A DNA stretch of 64,000 nt from Comamonas fluminis. Its GTDB lineage: Bacteria; Pseudomonadota; Gammaproteobacteria; Burkholderiales; Burkholderiaceae_C. The notes beneath the pieces are model-generated. The model was given only the letters and a program-made list of their open reading frames with translations, searched no databases and had not been told where the DNA came from. Made by a program: the position numbers and the translations under genes. The DNA lies in contig NZ_CP066783.1 in assembly GCF_019186805.1 (NCBI RefSeq), positions 3,423,501-3,487,500 on the forward strand, given 5' to 3'. Below, piece after piece: positions 55,995-64,000 of this stretch (within the stretch, counting starts at the first letter, position 1; each line of letters starts with the position of its first letter).

Positions 55995-57851
55995 ATGGAA
56001 TTTATCGCTACCAACTTCGCCCCCATCATGTTTGCGGGGCTGATTGTTTTTCTGCTGCTGGGCTTCCCGGTGGCTTTCAGTCTGGGAGCCGCAGGCCTGG
56101 CCTTTGGCTTTCTGGGCATTGAGCTGGGGGTCTTCCCCTCTTCCGTGATGGCCTGGCTGCCCCAGCGCCTGATCGGCATCATGGCCAACGACACCTTGCT
56201 GGCCGTGCCGTTCTTTACCTTGATGGGCCTGATTCTTGAACGCTCCGGCATGGCCGAAGACTTGCTCGACACCGTCGGCCAGGTGTTCGGCCCCATCCGC
56301 GGCGGTCTGGCTCTGGCTGTGATCTTTGTGGGTGCGCTGCTGGCGGCAACCACGGGTGTGGTGGCTGCGTCGGTCATCTCCATGGGCCTGATCTCGCTGC
56401 CCATCATGCTGCGCTACGGCTATGACCGCCGCCTGTCCTCGGGCGTGATTGCCGCCTCTGGCACCTTGGCCCAGATCATTCCACCATCGCTGGTGCTGAT
56501 TCTGATGGCCGACCAGCTGGGCAAGAGCGTTGGCGATATGTACAAGGGCGCCTTCATTCCCGGCTTCATGCTGATGGGCCTGTATGTGGTGTGGGTGGTC
56601 TTGCTGGCCATTTTCAAACCCAAGATGGTTCCTGCCCTGCCTGTTGAAGCGCGTATCTACCGCGAAGCCAATGGCAGCGGCGGCTATGTATCGCTGTTTG
56701 TGGTGATAGGCCTGTCCACCATCGTCGCCATCTTCCTGGCCAGCCACATGGCCGACCTGCACACCTGGTGGCAGGGCAAGGAGGTGACCGAAGTTGCCAC
56801 CGACGAAAAAATCGTTACCGCCATGTGCGGCGGCACTTTCATCGCCTTTGTGATTGCGTCGCTCAACCGTCTCTTCAAGCTGGGTCTGCTGTCCAAGCTG
56901 GCCGAGCGTGTGACCTTTGTGCTGATCCCGCCCCTGCTGCTGATCTTCCTGGTGCTGGGCACCATCTTCCTGGGCATTGCAACGCCCACCGAAGGCGGCG
57001 CCATGGGCGCCATGGCAGCGCTCATCATGGGCTTTGCCCGCAAGCGCCTGAACATGGATCTGCTCAAGCAGGCTCTGGCCTCCACCACCAAGCTGGCCAG
57101 CTTTGTGATGTTCATCATGATTGGCGCCACCACCTTCAGCTTGGTCTTCCAGGCTGCAGACGGCCCCAAGTGGGTGGAGCATCTGCTGACCAGCCTGCCC
57201 GGCGGTCAAGTGGGCTTCCTGATCGTGGTCAACATCATGATCTTCTTCCTGGCCTTCTTCCTGGACTACTTTGAACTCTCGTTCATCGTGGTGCCCCTGC
57301 TGGGCCCGGTCGCAGAAAAGATGGGCATTGACCTGATCTGGTTCGGCGTGCTGCTGGCCGTGAACATGCAGACCTCGTTCATGCACCCGCCGTTTGGCTT
57401 TGCGCTGTTCTTCCTGCGCTCCGTCGCACCGGAAAAACAGTACGTGGACCGCGTGACGCACAAGGTGATCGACCCCGTCACCACAATGCAGATCTACAAG
57501 GGTGCAGTGCCCTTTGTGCTGATTCAGCTGGTGATGGTGGGCGTGCTGATTGCCTTCCCCGGCATCGTGACCGGCGCACTGGATAAACCCGTGGCCGTGG
57601 ACATGAACAAGGTAGGCGATGAAATGCTCAACCAGCTCAACGACGCAGGCGGTGGCTATGGCGCAGACAACCCGTTTGGCGCACCAGAAGGTGGCGAGGA
57701 AGGCTCTGCCGCCCCGGCCCCTGGCACTGAGCAGCCCGCAGCCCCCGGCGCACCGGAAGCTGCACCAGCGCCCGATGCGGGCGGCTATGGCTCGGATGAC
57801 CCGGCCAAGGCCCTGCAGGACTCGCTGAACACGGCCCCTGCCAGCAAGTAA
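55995..57851 (+). CDS. dctM: TRAP transporter large permease (DctM)
   Basis: The 618-residue protein has a dozen or more hydrophobic helices and the DctM motifs GFPVAFSLG, GLISLPIMLRYGYDRRLSSGVIAASGTLAQIIPPSLVLI and LGTIFLGIATPTEGGAMGA. It is longer than many DctM proteins because of a soluble insert around residues 220-280 and a low-complexity tail (residues 550-618) rich in Gly, Ala and Pro with two GGYG motifs. Related long DctM proteins accompany TakP-like binding proteins for 2-oxo acids, as here. Confidence 0.94.
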   Translation: MEFIATNFAPIMFAGLIVFLLLGFPVAFSLGAAGLAFGFLGIELGVFPSSVMAWLPQRLIGIMANDTLLAVPFFTLMGLILERSGMAEDLLDTVGQVFGPIRGGLALAVIFVGALLAATTGVVAASVISMGLISLPIMLRYGYDRRLSSGVIAASGTLAQIIPPSLVLILMADQLGKSVGDMYKGAFIPGFMLMGLYVVWVVLLAIFKPKMVPALPVEARIYREANGSGGYVSLFVVIGLSTIVAIFLASHMADLHTWWQGKEVTEVATDEKIVTAMCGGTFIAFVIASLNRLFKLGLLSKLAERVTFVLIPPLLLIFLVLGTIFLGIATPTEGGAMGAMAALIMGFARKRLNMDLLKQALASTTKLASFVMFIMIGATTFSLVFQAADGPKWVEHLLTSLPGGQVGFLIVVNIMIFFLAFFLDYFELSFIVVPLLGPVAEKMGIDLIWFGVLLAVNMQTSFMHPPFGFALFFLRSVAPEKQYVDRVTHKVIDPVTTMQIYKGAVPFVLIQLVMVGVLIAFPGIVTGALDKPVAVDMNKVGDEMLNQLNDAGGGYGADNPFGAPEGGEEGSAAPAPGTEQPAAPGAPEAAPAPDAGGYGSDDPAKALQDSLNTAPASK

Positions 57852-57869
57852 GCTCTGCTGCTCTATCCA

Positions 57870-57902
57870 AAGCCCTGACGGCCTGCTGTCAGGGCTTTTT
57901 TC
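57870..57902 (+). terminator. intrinsic terminator after dctM
   Basis: AAGCCCTGAC and GTCAGGGCTT form a 10-bp stem followed by T's. Confidence 0.9.
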
Positions 57903-57960
57903 ATGGCCGCAATGCGGAGGGTGGCTACGATGGTGCTTGCGTCAACACCTTTTCTTCGCC

Positions 57961-58527
57961 ATGCCGGAAACTCTGATCGTCGTTCACACCCAGGGCCAGA
58001 CTTATTACTTCGAGCCCGGCCAGCAGCCCTCTGAATCCGTCTATGGTGGCCCGCTGCAGCCCCGTCTGCATGGCAACTTCGGCCCTGCCCCGCTGCACCA
58101 TATCGCCACGCTGAGCACCGAACATCTGCCCATGCTTGGCGGTATCAGCCTGCCTTTGCTGTACGGCTTTCAGTATTCAGGCTGCACGCTTGACTATCGG
58201 TACAGCCCGCTGGAAGTGAACCTTCTCGACATGGACCCGCAGGAATCCACCCCCGAGTGGCCCTATGCCGACTATCCACCGCTGCTGCCTCGTCTGGCGC
58301 TGCGCCTGGCCAGCGTGCAAGCAGAGCGCTGGGAGGACTTTTCATCACGCGCTCGCTACCCCAACCTGCCTGCCCGACAAAGTGCAGAGCTGGTCGCCGT
58401 GATTCCAGCGCCCTTGCATATCGGCCAGTCACTGTGGGGGGAAGATGGTGATGACGAAGGCGTATGCGTGGTCTGCGAATGCGATCTAACCCGGCATCGG
58501 GTGCACAGCTACAACATCTGCAGCTGA
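57961..58527 (+). CDS. hypothetical protein between TRAP genes
   Basis: The 188-residue protein (MPETLIVVHTQGQTYYFEPGQ...) has no signal peptide or membrane segment and no recognised domain. It is rich in Pro, Leu and Tyr, with a C-terminal cysteine cluster (CVVCECDLTRHR...NIC). It is separated from dctM by a terminator and from the binding proteins by another terminator, so it is probably independent of transport. A start eight codons upstream (57937) is possible. Confidence 0.7.
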   Translation: MPETLIVVHTQGQTYYFEPGQQPSESVYGGPLQPRLHGNFGPAPLHHIATLSTEHLPMLGGISLPLLYGFQYSGCTLDYRYSPLEVNLLDMDPQESTPEWPYADYPPLLPRLALRLASVQAERWEDFSSRARYPNLPARQSAELVAVIPAPLHIGQSLWGEDGDDEGVCVVCECDLTRHRVHSYNICS

Positions 58528-58551
58528 TTCATACATGGCTGCAGGCATAAA

Positions 58552-58575
58552 AAAACCGCAGCAAGCTGCGGTTTT
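58552..58575. terminator. bidirectional intrinsic terminator with adjacent repeat
   Basis: AAAACCGCAGC and GCTGCGGTTTT form an 11-bp stem with a two-base gap. TTGATAGCTGCCAGCGC of the dispersed repeat follows at 58574-58590. It separates convergent genes. Confidence 0.85.
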
Positions 58576-58621
58576 GATAGCTGCCAGCGCACGGCACTGG
58601 CAGGCTTGAGATCCATTTCAA

Positions 58622-59704
58622 TCAGATCTTGGCAGTGGCCATGTACTGGTTGAACGGGAACTCGGAGAAGCGGTTCCACAGGATCTGGTCGCGCTGGAAA
58701 GCGCGCATGTCCTGGTGAATCTTCTTGAACTCAGGCGACTTGGCTTCGTGTTCGGCAAACACTTCCATGGAGGCCTTGAAACCTGCATCCATCAGTGCCT
58801 TGGGGAACATCTTGAGCTGGGTCTTGTTGGCCACCAGGCGCTTGATGGCCTGAGGGTTCAGCACCTGGTACTTGCTGGTCATGTCCATGGCTGCCACGCG
58901 GGTGGCGGCATCCAGAATGGCCTTGTTTTCAGGCGACAGCGCGTTGTACTTCTTCTGGTTGATGAAGAATTCCAGCTCTGCAGAGCCTTCCCACCAGCCG
59001 GGATAGTAGTAGTAAGGCGCAACCTTGTTGAAGCCCAGCTTTTCGTCGTCGTAAGGACCCACGAATTCCACGGCGTCCAGCGTGCCCTTTTCCAGAGCCT
59101 GGTACACATCGCCAGCAGGCATGTTCTGCGCCACCACGCCCAGCTTGGCCATGGCTTCGCCGAACACACCGCCGCCCAGACGCATCTTCAGACCCTTGAG
59201 GTCTTCCACGGTCTTGATTTCCTTGCGGTACCAGCCGCCCATCTGGGTGGTGGTGTTGCCGGCGCTGGCGGTGCGGAAGTTGTACTTGGCAAAGAAGGCA
59301 TCCAGCAGCTTGCGGCCGTTGCCGTGGTCTTTCCAGCCACTCATCTGCAGTGCGGTCAGGCCAAAAGGCACGGCGCAGCTGAAAGCGAAGATGGGGTCCT
59401 TGCCAGTGAAGTAGTAGGCCGCTGTCTGGGCCATGTCGATGGTGTCGGCCTGCAGCGCATCCACCACGCCGAAAGCGGGCATCAGCTCGCCAGCAGGGTG
59501 AACCGAGATTTCAAACTTGCCGCCCGACATGGCCTTGACCACTTGCGACAGCTTTTCAGCGCTACCGAAAATCGTGTCCAGCGACTTGGGGAAGCTGGAA
59601 GCCAGACGCCAGCGCACTGCCGCCTGGGCGTGCACTGCGGGGGCTGCACCAGCAGCCAGAACGCCGGCGATGCCAGCATTTTTCAGGATGGAACGACGAT
59701 CCAC
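58622..59704 (-). CDS. TRAP substrate-binding protein, TakP type (paralogue 1)
   Basis: The 360-residue protein starts with a twin-arginine-like signal (MDRRSILKNAGIAGVLAAG) and has the DctP fold, with WRLASSFPKSLDTIFG, GWYRKEIKTVEDLKGLKMR (the conserved arginine that salt-bridges substrate carboxylate) and PYDDEKLGFNKVAPYYYYPGWWEG, a TakP-type region. Such proteins bind 2-oxo acids or related carboxylates and deliver them to DctQM. The permease genes are nearby on the other strand at 55356-57851. It lies after its paralogue with a 186-bp gap. Confidence 0.92.
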   Translation of the reverse strand: MDRRSILKNAGIAGVLAAGAAPAVHAQAAVRWRLASSFPKSLDTIFGSAEKLSQVVKAMSGGKFEISVHPAGELMPAFGVVDALQADTIDMAQTAAYYFTGKDPIFAFSCAVPFGLTALQMSGWKDHGNGRKLLDAFFAKYNFRTASAGNTTTQMGGWYRKEIKTVEDLKGLKMRLGGGVFGEAMAKLGVVAQNMPAGDVYQALEKGTLDAVEFVGPYDDEKLGFNKVAPYYYYPGWWEGSAELEFFINQKKYNALSPENKAILDAATRVAAMDMTSKYQVLNPQAIKRLVANKTQLKMFPKALMDAGFKASMEVFAEHEAKSPEFKKIHQDMRAFQRDQILWNRFSEFPFNQYMATAKI

Positions 59705-59890
59705 TTATGTCTCCTTGAGGAACGGGTTGAGCTGACACAGACCACTGATCTATGCCAGCTTGACTCATGTAACAGGCTCAAAATGTACACGAGCCACAGG
59801 CTCAGCACGCATGAAAAAGTGGACGTTCGCTTAAGAAGTTCTACCTAGTGAGCTGCATCAAGCCCAAGTCCATAACAGAGCAATCGCTCA

Positions 59891-60973
59891 CTACAGGCGT
59901 ACTGCACTCATGTAGCTGACATAGCGAAATTCCGAGAAGCGATCCCACAGCAGCTGGTCGTGCTGAAAGCCGCGCAGGCTACGGTGAATTTTCTTGAAGG
60001 TGCTGGACTTGGCCTCATGCTCGGCCATGGTGGCCATCACCGCCTTGAAGCCCGCATCCATGAGTTCACGGGGAAAGGCGCGCAGTTGCACTCGCTCGCT
60101 CAGCAGCTTCTTGAGTGCAGCGGGGTTGAGCGCCAGATATTTGGCACTCAGGTCCTTGGCAGCCAGCGCCGCTGCGCACTCGACCATCGCGCGCAGCTCT
60201 GGTGTCAGCGCAGCAAAGGTTTTGGAGTTGATGAAATAGGCCAGCTCGGCACCGCCTTCCCACCAGCCGGGGTAGTAGTAGTAAGGCGCAATCTTGCCAA
60301 AGCCCAGCTTCTGATCGTCGTAAGGGCCGACGAACTCAACCGCATCAAGCCGACCTTTTTCCAGCGCCTGATAGGCCTCGCCCACGGGCATGTTGTGCGC
60401 CTGCACACCCAGCTTTTGCAAGGCTTCCACCAGCAGCCCGCCACCCACGCGCATGCGCAGCCCCTTGAGGTCTGCCACCGCCTTGATTTCCTTGCGGTAC
60501 CAGCCCCCCATCTGCGCGCCGGTATTGCCCGCGCTCAGGCTCTTGATGTTGTACTGCCCATAAAAGTCATCCATGAGCTTGCGGCCGCCGCCATATTCCA
60601 TCCAGGCATCCATCTGGCGGGCCGTCAGGCCAAAGGGAACAGCGCAGCCAAAGGCAAACGTTGGATCTTTGTCGGTGAAGTAATACGGCGCGGTCAGCGC
60701 CATCTCCACCACGCCGCTTTGCACGCCTTCCATCACGCCAAAGGCAGGAAGCGACTCACCTGCAGACTGCACGACCACGTCGATCTGCCCGCCCGATATC
60801 AGCTTGAGGGTCTGCGCAAACTTCTCGGCAGCCCCATGAATGGCGTCCAGTGACTTGGGAAAACTCGTGACAAGGCGCCACTGCATCGTCTCCTGCGCGT
60901 GCACCGAAGGCGCTACACCCGCTGCCAGCACCCCAGCCATGCCCACATGTTTGACGAGTGAGCGACGATCCAT
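59891..60973 (-). CDS. TRAP substrate-binding protein, TakP type (paralogue 2)
   Basis: This protein is the same length (360 residues) as its neighbour and closely similar: MDRRSLVKHVGMAGVLAAG signal, SFPKSLDAIHG, GWYRKEIKAVADLKGLRMRVGGG and YDDQKLGFGKIAPYYYYPGWWEG. The pair arose by tandem duplication. Differences concentrate in the C-terminal half, so ligand preference may differ while both use the same DctQM permease. It is upstream of paralogue 1 in the same direction, with a separate leader. Confidence 0.92.
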   Translation of the reverse strand: MDRRSLVKHVGMAGVLAAGVAPSVHAQETMQWRLVTSFPKSLDAIHGAAEKFAQTLKLISGGQIDVVVQSAGESLPAFGVMEGVQSGVVEMALTAPYYFTDKDPTFAFGCAVPFGLTARQMDAWMEYGGGRKLMDDFYGQYNIKSLSAGNTGAQMGGWYRKEIKAVADLKGLRMRVGGGLLVEALQKLGVQAHNMPVGEAYQALEKGRLDAVEFVGPYDDQKLGFGKIAPYYYYPGWWEGGAELAYFINSKTFAALTPELRAMVECAAALAAKDLSAKYLALNPAALKKLLSERVQLRAFPRELMDAGFKAVMATMAEHEAKSSTFKKIHRSLRGFQHDQLLWDRFSEFRYVSYMSAVRL

Positions 60974-61112
60974 GAATATTTCTCCGCTAGTAGTTGTTCA
61001 AAGCTTGCGCTGTTATAGCAGTCTGAACGCAAGACGCAGTTATTCTAGAAACGCATGCGTCAGCCGTGGGGAGATTCCAGTCAGCCGTCAGTTTTCTCTG
61101 GCCCGGCGCAAG

Positions 61113-61137
61113 AAAAAGGCCCTTCGATGAAGGGCCT
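61113..61137 (-). terminator. intrinsic terminator after dxs
   Basis: Read on the minus strand, AGGCCCTTCATCGAAGGGCC is a near-perfect hairpin followed by TTTTTC, 19 bp after the dxs stop. Confidence 0.85.
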
Positions 61138-61155
61138 GATTTCAGGGTCTGGCGA

Positions 61156-63021
61156 TCAGCGCTCCAGACGCTTGCGGATGGATGCCTCAATGCCTGCGGC
61201 ATCCAGACCTTGCAAGGCCATCAGCTTGACGGGATCGCCATGTTCGATGAATTCGTCGGGCAGGCCCAGTTGCAGCACCGGCTTGCTCAAACCATGAGCG
61301 GCCAGCGACTCCAGCACCGCGCTGCCAGCGCCCCCCATGATGCAGCCGTCTTCCACGGTAACGATCAGCTCATGCTCTGCCGCAATCTGCAGCAGCAGCG
61401 CTTCATCCAGCGGCTTGGCCCAGCGCATATTGGCAACGGTGGCGTCCAGCGACTCAGCGGCTTGCAGCGCAGGGTACAGCAGTGAACCAAAGGCCAGAAT
61501 CGCCACCTTCTTGCTGGCAGACTCACGGCGAATCTCGCCCTTGCCAAAGGGAAGGCCTTCCAGGCTTTCCAACGGTGCAGCGCCGACACCCGCACCACGC
61601 GGGTAACGCACGCACACGGGGTGGTCCTGCTCGTAGGCCGTGCTCAGCAACTGGCGCGTTTCGCGCTCGTCGGCCGGGCAAGCCATGCTCATGTTCGGAA
61701 TGCTGCGCACAAAGGCGATGTCATAGGCACCGGCATGGGTGGCACCATCGGCGCCAACCAGACCCGCGCGATCCAGTGCAAACACCACGGGCAGGTTCTG
61801 CAGCGCAACGTCGTGAATCAGCTGGTCATAGCCCCGCTGCAAAAACGTGGAATAAATGGCGACCACGGGCTTGAGACCCTCGCAGGCCATGCCACCCGCA
61901 AAAGTCACCGCATGCTGCTCTGCAATGCCCACGTCGTAATAGCGACCAGGAAAGCGCTTGTGAAACTCCACCATGCCAGAGCCTTCGCGCATGGCGGGCG
62001 TAATGCCCACCAGACGCTGATCCTTGGCAGCCATATCGCACAGCCAGTGGCCGAACACTTGCGTGAACGTCTGCTTGGATGGCGTGGCGGGCTTGACCAG
62101 GCCCACGGCGGGGTCGAACTTGCCAGGGCCGTGATAGGCAACAGGGTCGGCCTCGGCCAGCTTGTAGCCCTGGCCCTTCTTGGTCACCACATGCAGGAAC
62201 TGCGGGCCTTTCAAGCCCTTGATGTTTTCCAGCGTGGGGATCAGCGAATCGAGGTCATGACCGTCGATAGGGCCGATGTAGTTGAAGCCGAACTGCTCAA
62301 ACATGGTGGCAGGCACCACCATGCCTTTGGCCTGCTGCTCCAGTCGCTTGGCCAGCTCCAGCAGCGGCGGCACTTGCTTCAAGACGCTCTTGCCCACATC
62401 GCGGGCCTTGGCGTAGAACTGGCCGCTCATTAGCTGCGCCAGATAGCGGTTCAGCGCGCCCACGGGCGGGCTGATGCTCATGTCATTGTCATTGAGGATG
62501 ACCAGCAGATTGGCATCAGCCACACCACCGTTGTTCAGCGCTTCAAAGGCCATGCCAGCCGTCATTGCGCCATCCCCAATCACGGCAATGGCGCGGCGGT
62601 CTTCACCCTTTTGCTTGGCCGCCAGTGCCATGCCCAGAGCGGCCGAGATACTGGTGGACGAGTGCGCCGTACCAAAGGTGTCGTACTCGCTCTCGGCACG
62701 CTGCGGAAAGCCCGACAGGCCACCCAACTGGCGCAGCGTGGACATGCGGTCACGGCGGCCCGTCAGAATCTTGTGGGGATATGTCTGGTGACCCACGTCC
62801 CAGACGATGCGGTCATAGGGCGTGTTGAACACTGTGTGCAGCGCCACGGTCAGCTCCACCGTACCCAGGTTGGAGCTGAGGTGACCGCCGGTCTTGGAGA
62901 CGCTTTCGATCACATAAGCGCGCAACTCTGCTGCCAAAGTCTTGAGCTGGGGCCGCGACAGGCGGCGCATGGCCTCAGGATCATCAATGTTCTGCAGCAG
63001 AGAATAAGTATTCGTGGACAT
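61156..63021 (-). CDS. dxs: 1-deoxy-D-xylulose-5-phosphate synthase Dxs
   Basis: Dxs condenses pyruvate and glyceraldehyde 3-phosphate using thiamine diphosphate, the first step of the MEP isoprenoid pathway. The 621-residue protein has [20 protein letters not shown], the ThDP motif [16 protein letters not shown] with [15 protein letters not shown], and the transketolase C-terminal domain ([21 protein letters not shown]). It follows ispA on the same strand with a 70-bp gap that holds an AGTAGCTGCTTGCGCTGAC repeat copy. The dependence on thiamine diphosphate links it to the riboswitch-controlled thiC in the same window, though not by linkage. Confidence 0.98.
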   Translation of the reverse strand: MSTNTYSLLQNIDDPEAMRRLSRPQLKTLAAELRAYVIESVSKTGGHLSSNLGTVELTVALHTVFNTPYDRIVWDVGHQTYPHKILTGRRDRMSTLRQLGGLSGFPQRAESEYDTFGTAHSSTSISAALGMALAAKQKGEDRRAIAVIGDGAMTAGMAFEALNNGGVADANLLVILNDNDMSISPPVGALNRYLAQLMSGQFYAKARDVGKSVLKQVPPLLELAKRLEQQAKGMVVPATMFEQFGFNYIGPIDGHDLDSLIPTLENIKGLKGPQFLHVVTKKGQGYKLAEADPVAYHGPGKFDPAVGLVKPATPSKQTFTQVFGHWLCDMAAKDQRLVGITPAMREGSGMVEFHKRFPGRYYDVGIAEQHAVTFAGGMACEGLKPVVAIYSTFLQRGYDQLIHDVALQNLPVVFALDRAGLVGADGATHAGAYDIAFVRSIPNMSMACPADERETRQLLSTAYEQDHPVCVRYPRGAGVGAAPLESLEGLPFGKGEIRRESASKKVAILAFGSLLYPALQAAESLDATVANMRWAKPLDEALLLQIAAEHELIVTVEDGCIMGGAGSAVLESLAAHGLSKPVLQLGLPDEFIEHGDPVKLMALQGLDAAGIEASIRKRLER

Positions 63022-63091
63022 GATCTATATTTTTAGTAGCTGCTTGCGCTGACCAATATTAGGGAATAAGGCTGTTTGACCAATAAAATAG

Positions 63092-63997
63092 TCAGTGCGT
63101 ACGCTGCACGACCATATCAGCCAGAGCTGCCAGCGCCTGCGTATCAGGCAAGCCGCTGCGCGCCAGGGCAGCGTGGGCCTGAACGCGCAATTCCTCGGCA
63201 TGGGCACGCGCTTGCTCAAGCCCCAGCAGCGAAACATAGGTGGGCTTGTCATTGGCCGCATCCTTGCCTGCCGTCTTGCCCAGAGTGGCCGAATCTGCTA
63301 CCACATCCAGAATGTCATCCACCACCTGGAAAGCCACACCCAGCGCCTGACCATAGTCCGTCAGCGCTGCCAGCGCCTTGGCATCGACCCGGGCATTGCA
63401 AGCCGCCCCCATCAGCACACTGCCCAGCAGCAGGGCACCGGTCTTGAGACGGTGCATCTCGCGCAATTGCGCCTCGGTCAGCTGCTTGCCCACACTGGCC
63501 AGGTCAATCGCCTGACCGCCAGCCATGCCCTGGCAGCCAGATGCAGCACCTAGCAATCGGCAAAGCTTGGCCTGCGTTGAGCAAGGTACATCGTCTTCAT
63601 CCAGAACCAGCAACTCAAAGGCCAGTGCCTGCAAGGCGTCACCGGCGAGCAGCGCAGACGACTCACCAAACTGCACATGAACCGTAGGTTTGCCACGGCG
63701 CAGCACATCGTTGTCCATGCAGGGCATGTCATCGTGCACCAGTGAATAGGCGTGGATCAGCTCAACCGCACAACCTGCACGCAGCGCAGCGGCCTCTTGC
63801 CCGCCTACGGCTTCAGATGCAGCCCAGACCAGCAACGGGCGCAGGCGCTTGCCACCATCAAGCACGGCATAGCGCATGGCTTCACCCAGGTCCGCAGGCG
63901 CATTGACGCCGACCCAGCGCGACAATGCGTCCTCGGTACGGGCCAGGCGCTCGTTCATCCAGGAAAGGAAATCCAGGGCTGTCGTGCCCATATTCAA
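63092..63997 (-). CDS. ispA: farnesyl diphosphate synthase IspA (start near window edge)
   Basis: The product has both aspartate-rich motifs of trans-prenyltransferases: DDMPCMDND (first) and DDILDV (second), with GGKRLRPLLVWAA upstream and GKDAANDKPTYVSLLG downstream. It makes farnesyl diphosphate from IPP and DMAPP for quinones and undecaprenol. The 3' end is inside the window. The ATG at 63991 or an in-frame TTG at 63997 could start it, or the gene could begin beyond the window edge. It is followed by dxs, a typical ispA-dxs pairing. Confidence 0.95.
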   Translation of the reverse strand: MNMGTTALDFLSWMNERLARTEDALSRWVGVNAPADLGEAMRYAVLDGGKRLRPLLVWAASEAVGGQEAAALRAGCAVELIHAYSLVHDDMPCMDNDVLRRGKPTVHVQFGESSALLAGDALQALAFELLVLDEDDVPCSTQAKLCRLLGAASGCQGMAGGQAIDLASVGKQLTEAQLREMHRLKTGALLLGSVLMGAACNARVDAKALAALTDYGQALGVAFQVVDDILDVVADSATLGKTAGKDAANDKPTYVSLLGLEQARAHAEELRVQAHAALARSGLPDTQALAALADMVVQRTH

Positions 63998-64000
63998 AGA

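Overview
The window looks like chromosomal DNA of a betaproteobacterium of the family Comamonadaceae, probably Comamonas or a close relative. This is an inference from high-GC coding sequence, the protein families present (orphan Peripla_BP_6 binding proteins, TakP-type TRAP proteins, DarP beside PmbA, TrmJ beside CysE), and a dispersed intergenic repeat built on a GATAGCT...AGCGCTTG core. No phage genes, insertion sequences, CRISPR arrays, tRNAs or rRNAs were recognised. Genes are dense, and most convergent or operon ends carry a clear intrinsic terminator.

Layout. 1-4.7 kb: a periplasmic flavin dehydrogenase of the sorbitol/gluconate type (small subunit, GMC flavoprotein, triheme cytochrome c cut by the window edge), divergent from a LysR regulator across a perfect 17-bp palindrome. 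4.9-7.7 kb: housekeeping pmbA, darP and mogA. 8-9.2 kb: an orphan branched-chain-amino-acid-type binding protein. 9.5-15.8 kb: a secreted lipoprotein resembling M60/IMPa metallopeptidases, a DUF1329 protein, and a periplasmic alkylsulfatase-like metallo-beta-lactamase. 16.3-21 kb: a second periplasmic oxidase, a molybdopterin/2Fe-2S/triheme cytochrome system of the isoquinoline oxidoreductase or AldFGH type. 21-23.4 kb: thiC with a TPP riboswitch, leader terminator and promoter. 23.5-26.3 kb: two paralogous nitroreductases flanking a paralogue of the first binding protein.

26.5-33.4 kb: cysE, trmJ, suhB, a membrane fatty acid hydroxylase and mutS. 33.4-36.3 kb: a YadA-type trimeric autotransporter with a polyglycine-rich head and a stalk of 11- and 14-residue repeats. 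36.6-38.5 kb: an orphan Anbu proteasome homologue and an alpha/beta hydrolase. 38.6-42.7 kb: uppP, a PsiF-repeat protein, and an operon of two small membrane proteins plus a LytS/LytTR two-component pair. 42.8-44.5 kb: an orphan ABC ATPase and two uncharacterised proteins. 44.5-54.3 kb: a complete MdtABC/MuxABC-type tandem RND efflux operon with its outer-membrane factor; its adaptor has an unusual repetitive tail. 54.5-61 kb: an NTF2-like protein, a TRAP transporter (DctQM) and two tandem TRAP binding proteins. 61.1-64 kb: dxs and ispA of isoprenoid biosynthesis.

The recurring theme is periplasmic oxidation and uptake. Two unrelated dehydrogenases, one flavin and one molybdenum, deliver electrons to homologous triheme cytochromes. 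Two orphan ABC-type and two TRAP-type binding proteins provide substrate capture. MogA would serve cofactor synthesis for the molybdoenzyme, though it is not linked to it. I did not find a clear new defence or mobile system. The best leads are the adhesin architecture, the orphan Anbu pair, the adaptor tail, the nitroreductase/binding-protein cassette and the dispersed repeat that reaches into coding sequence.
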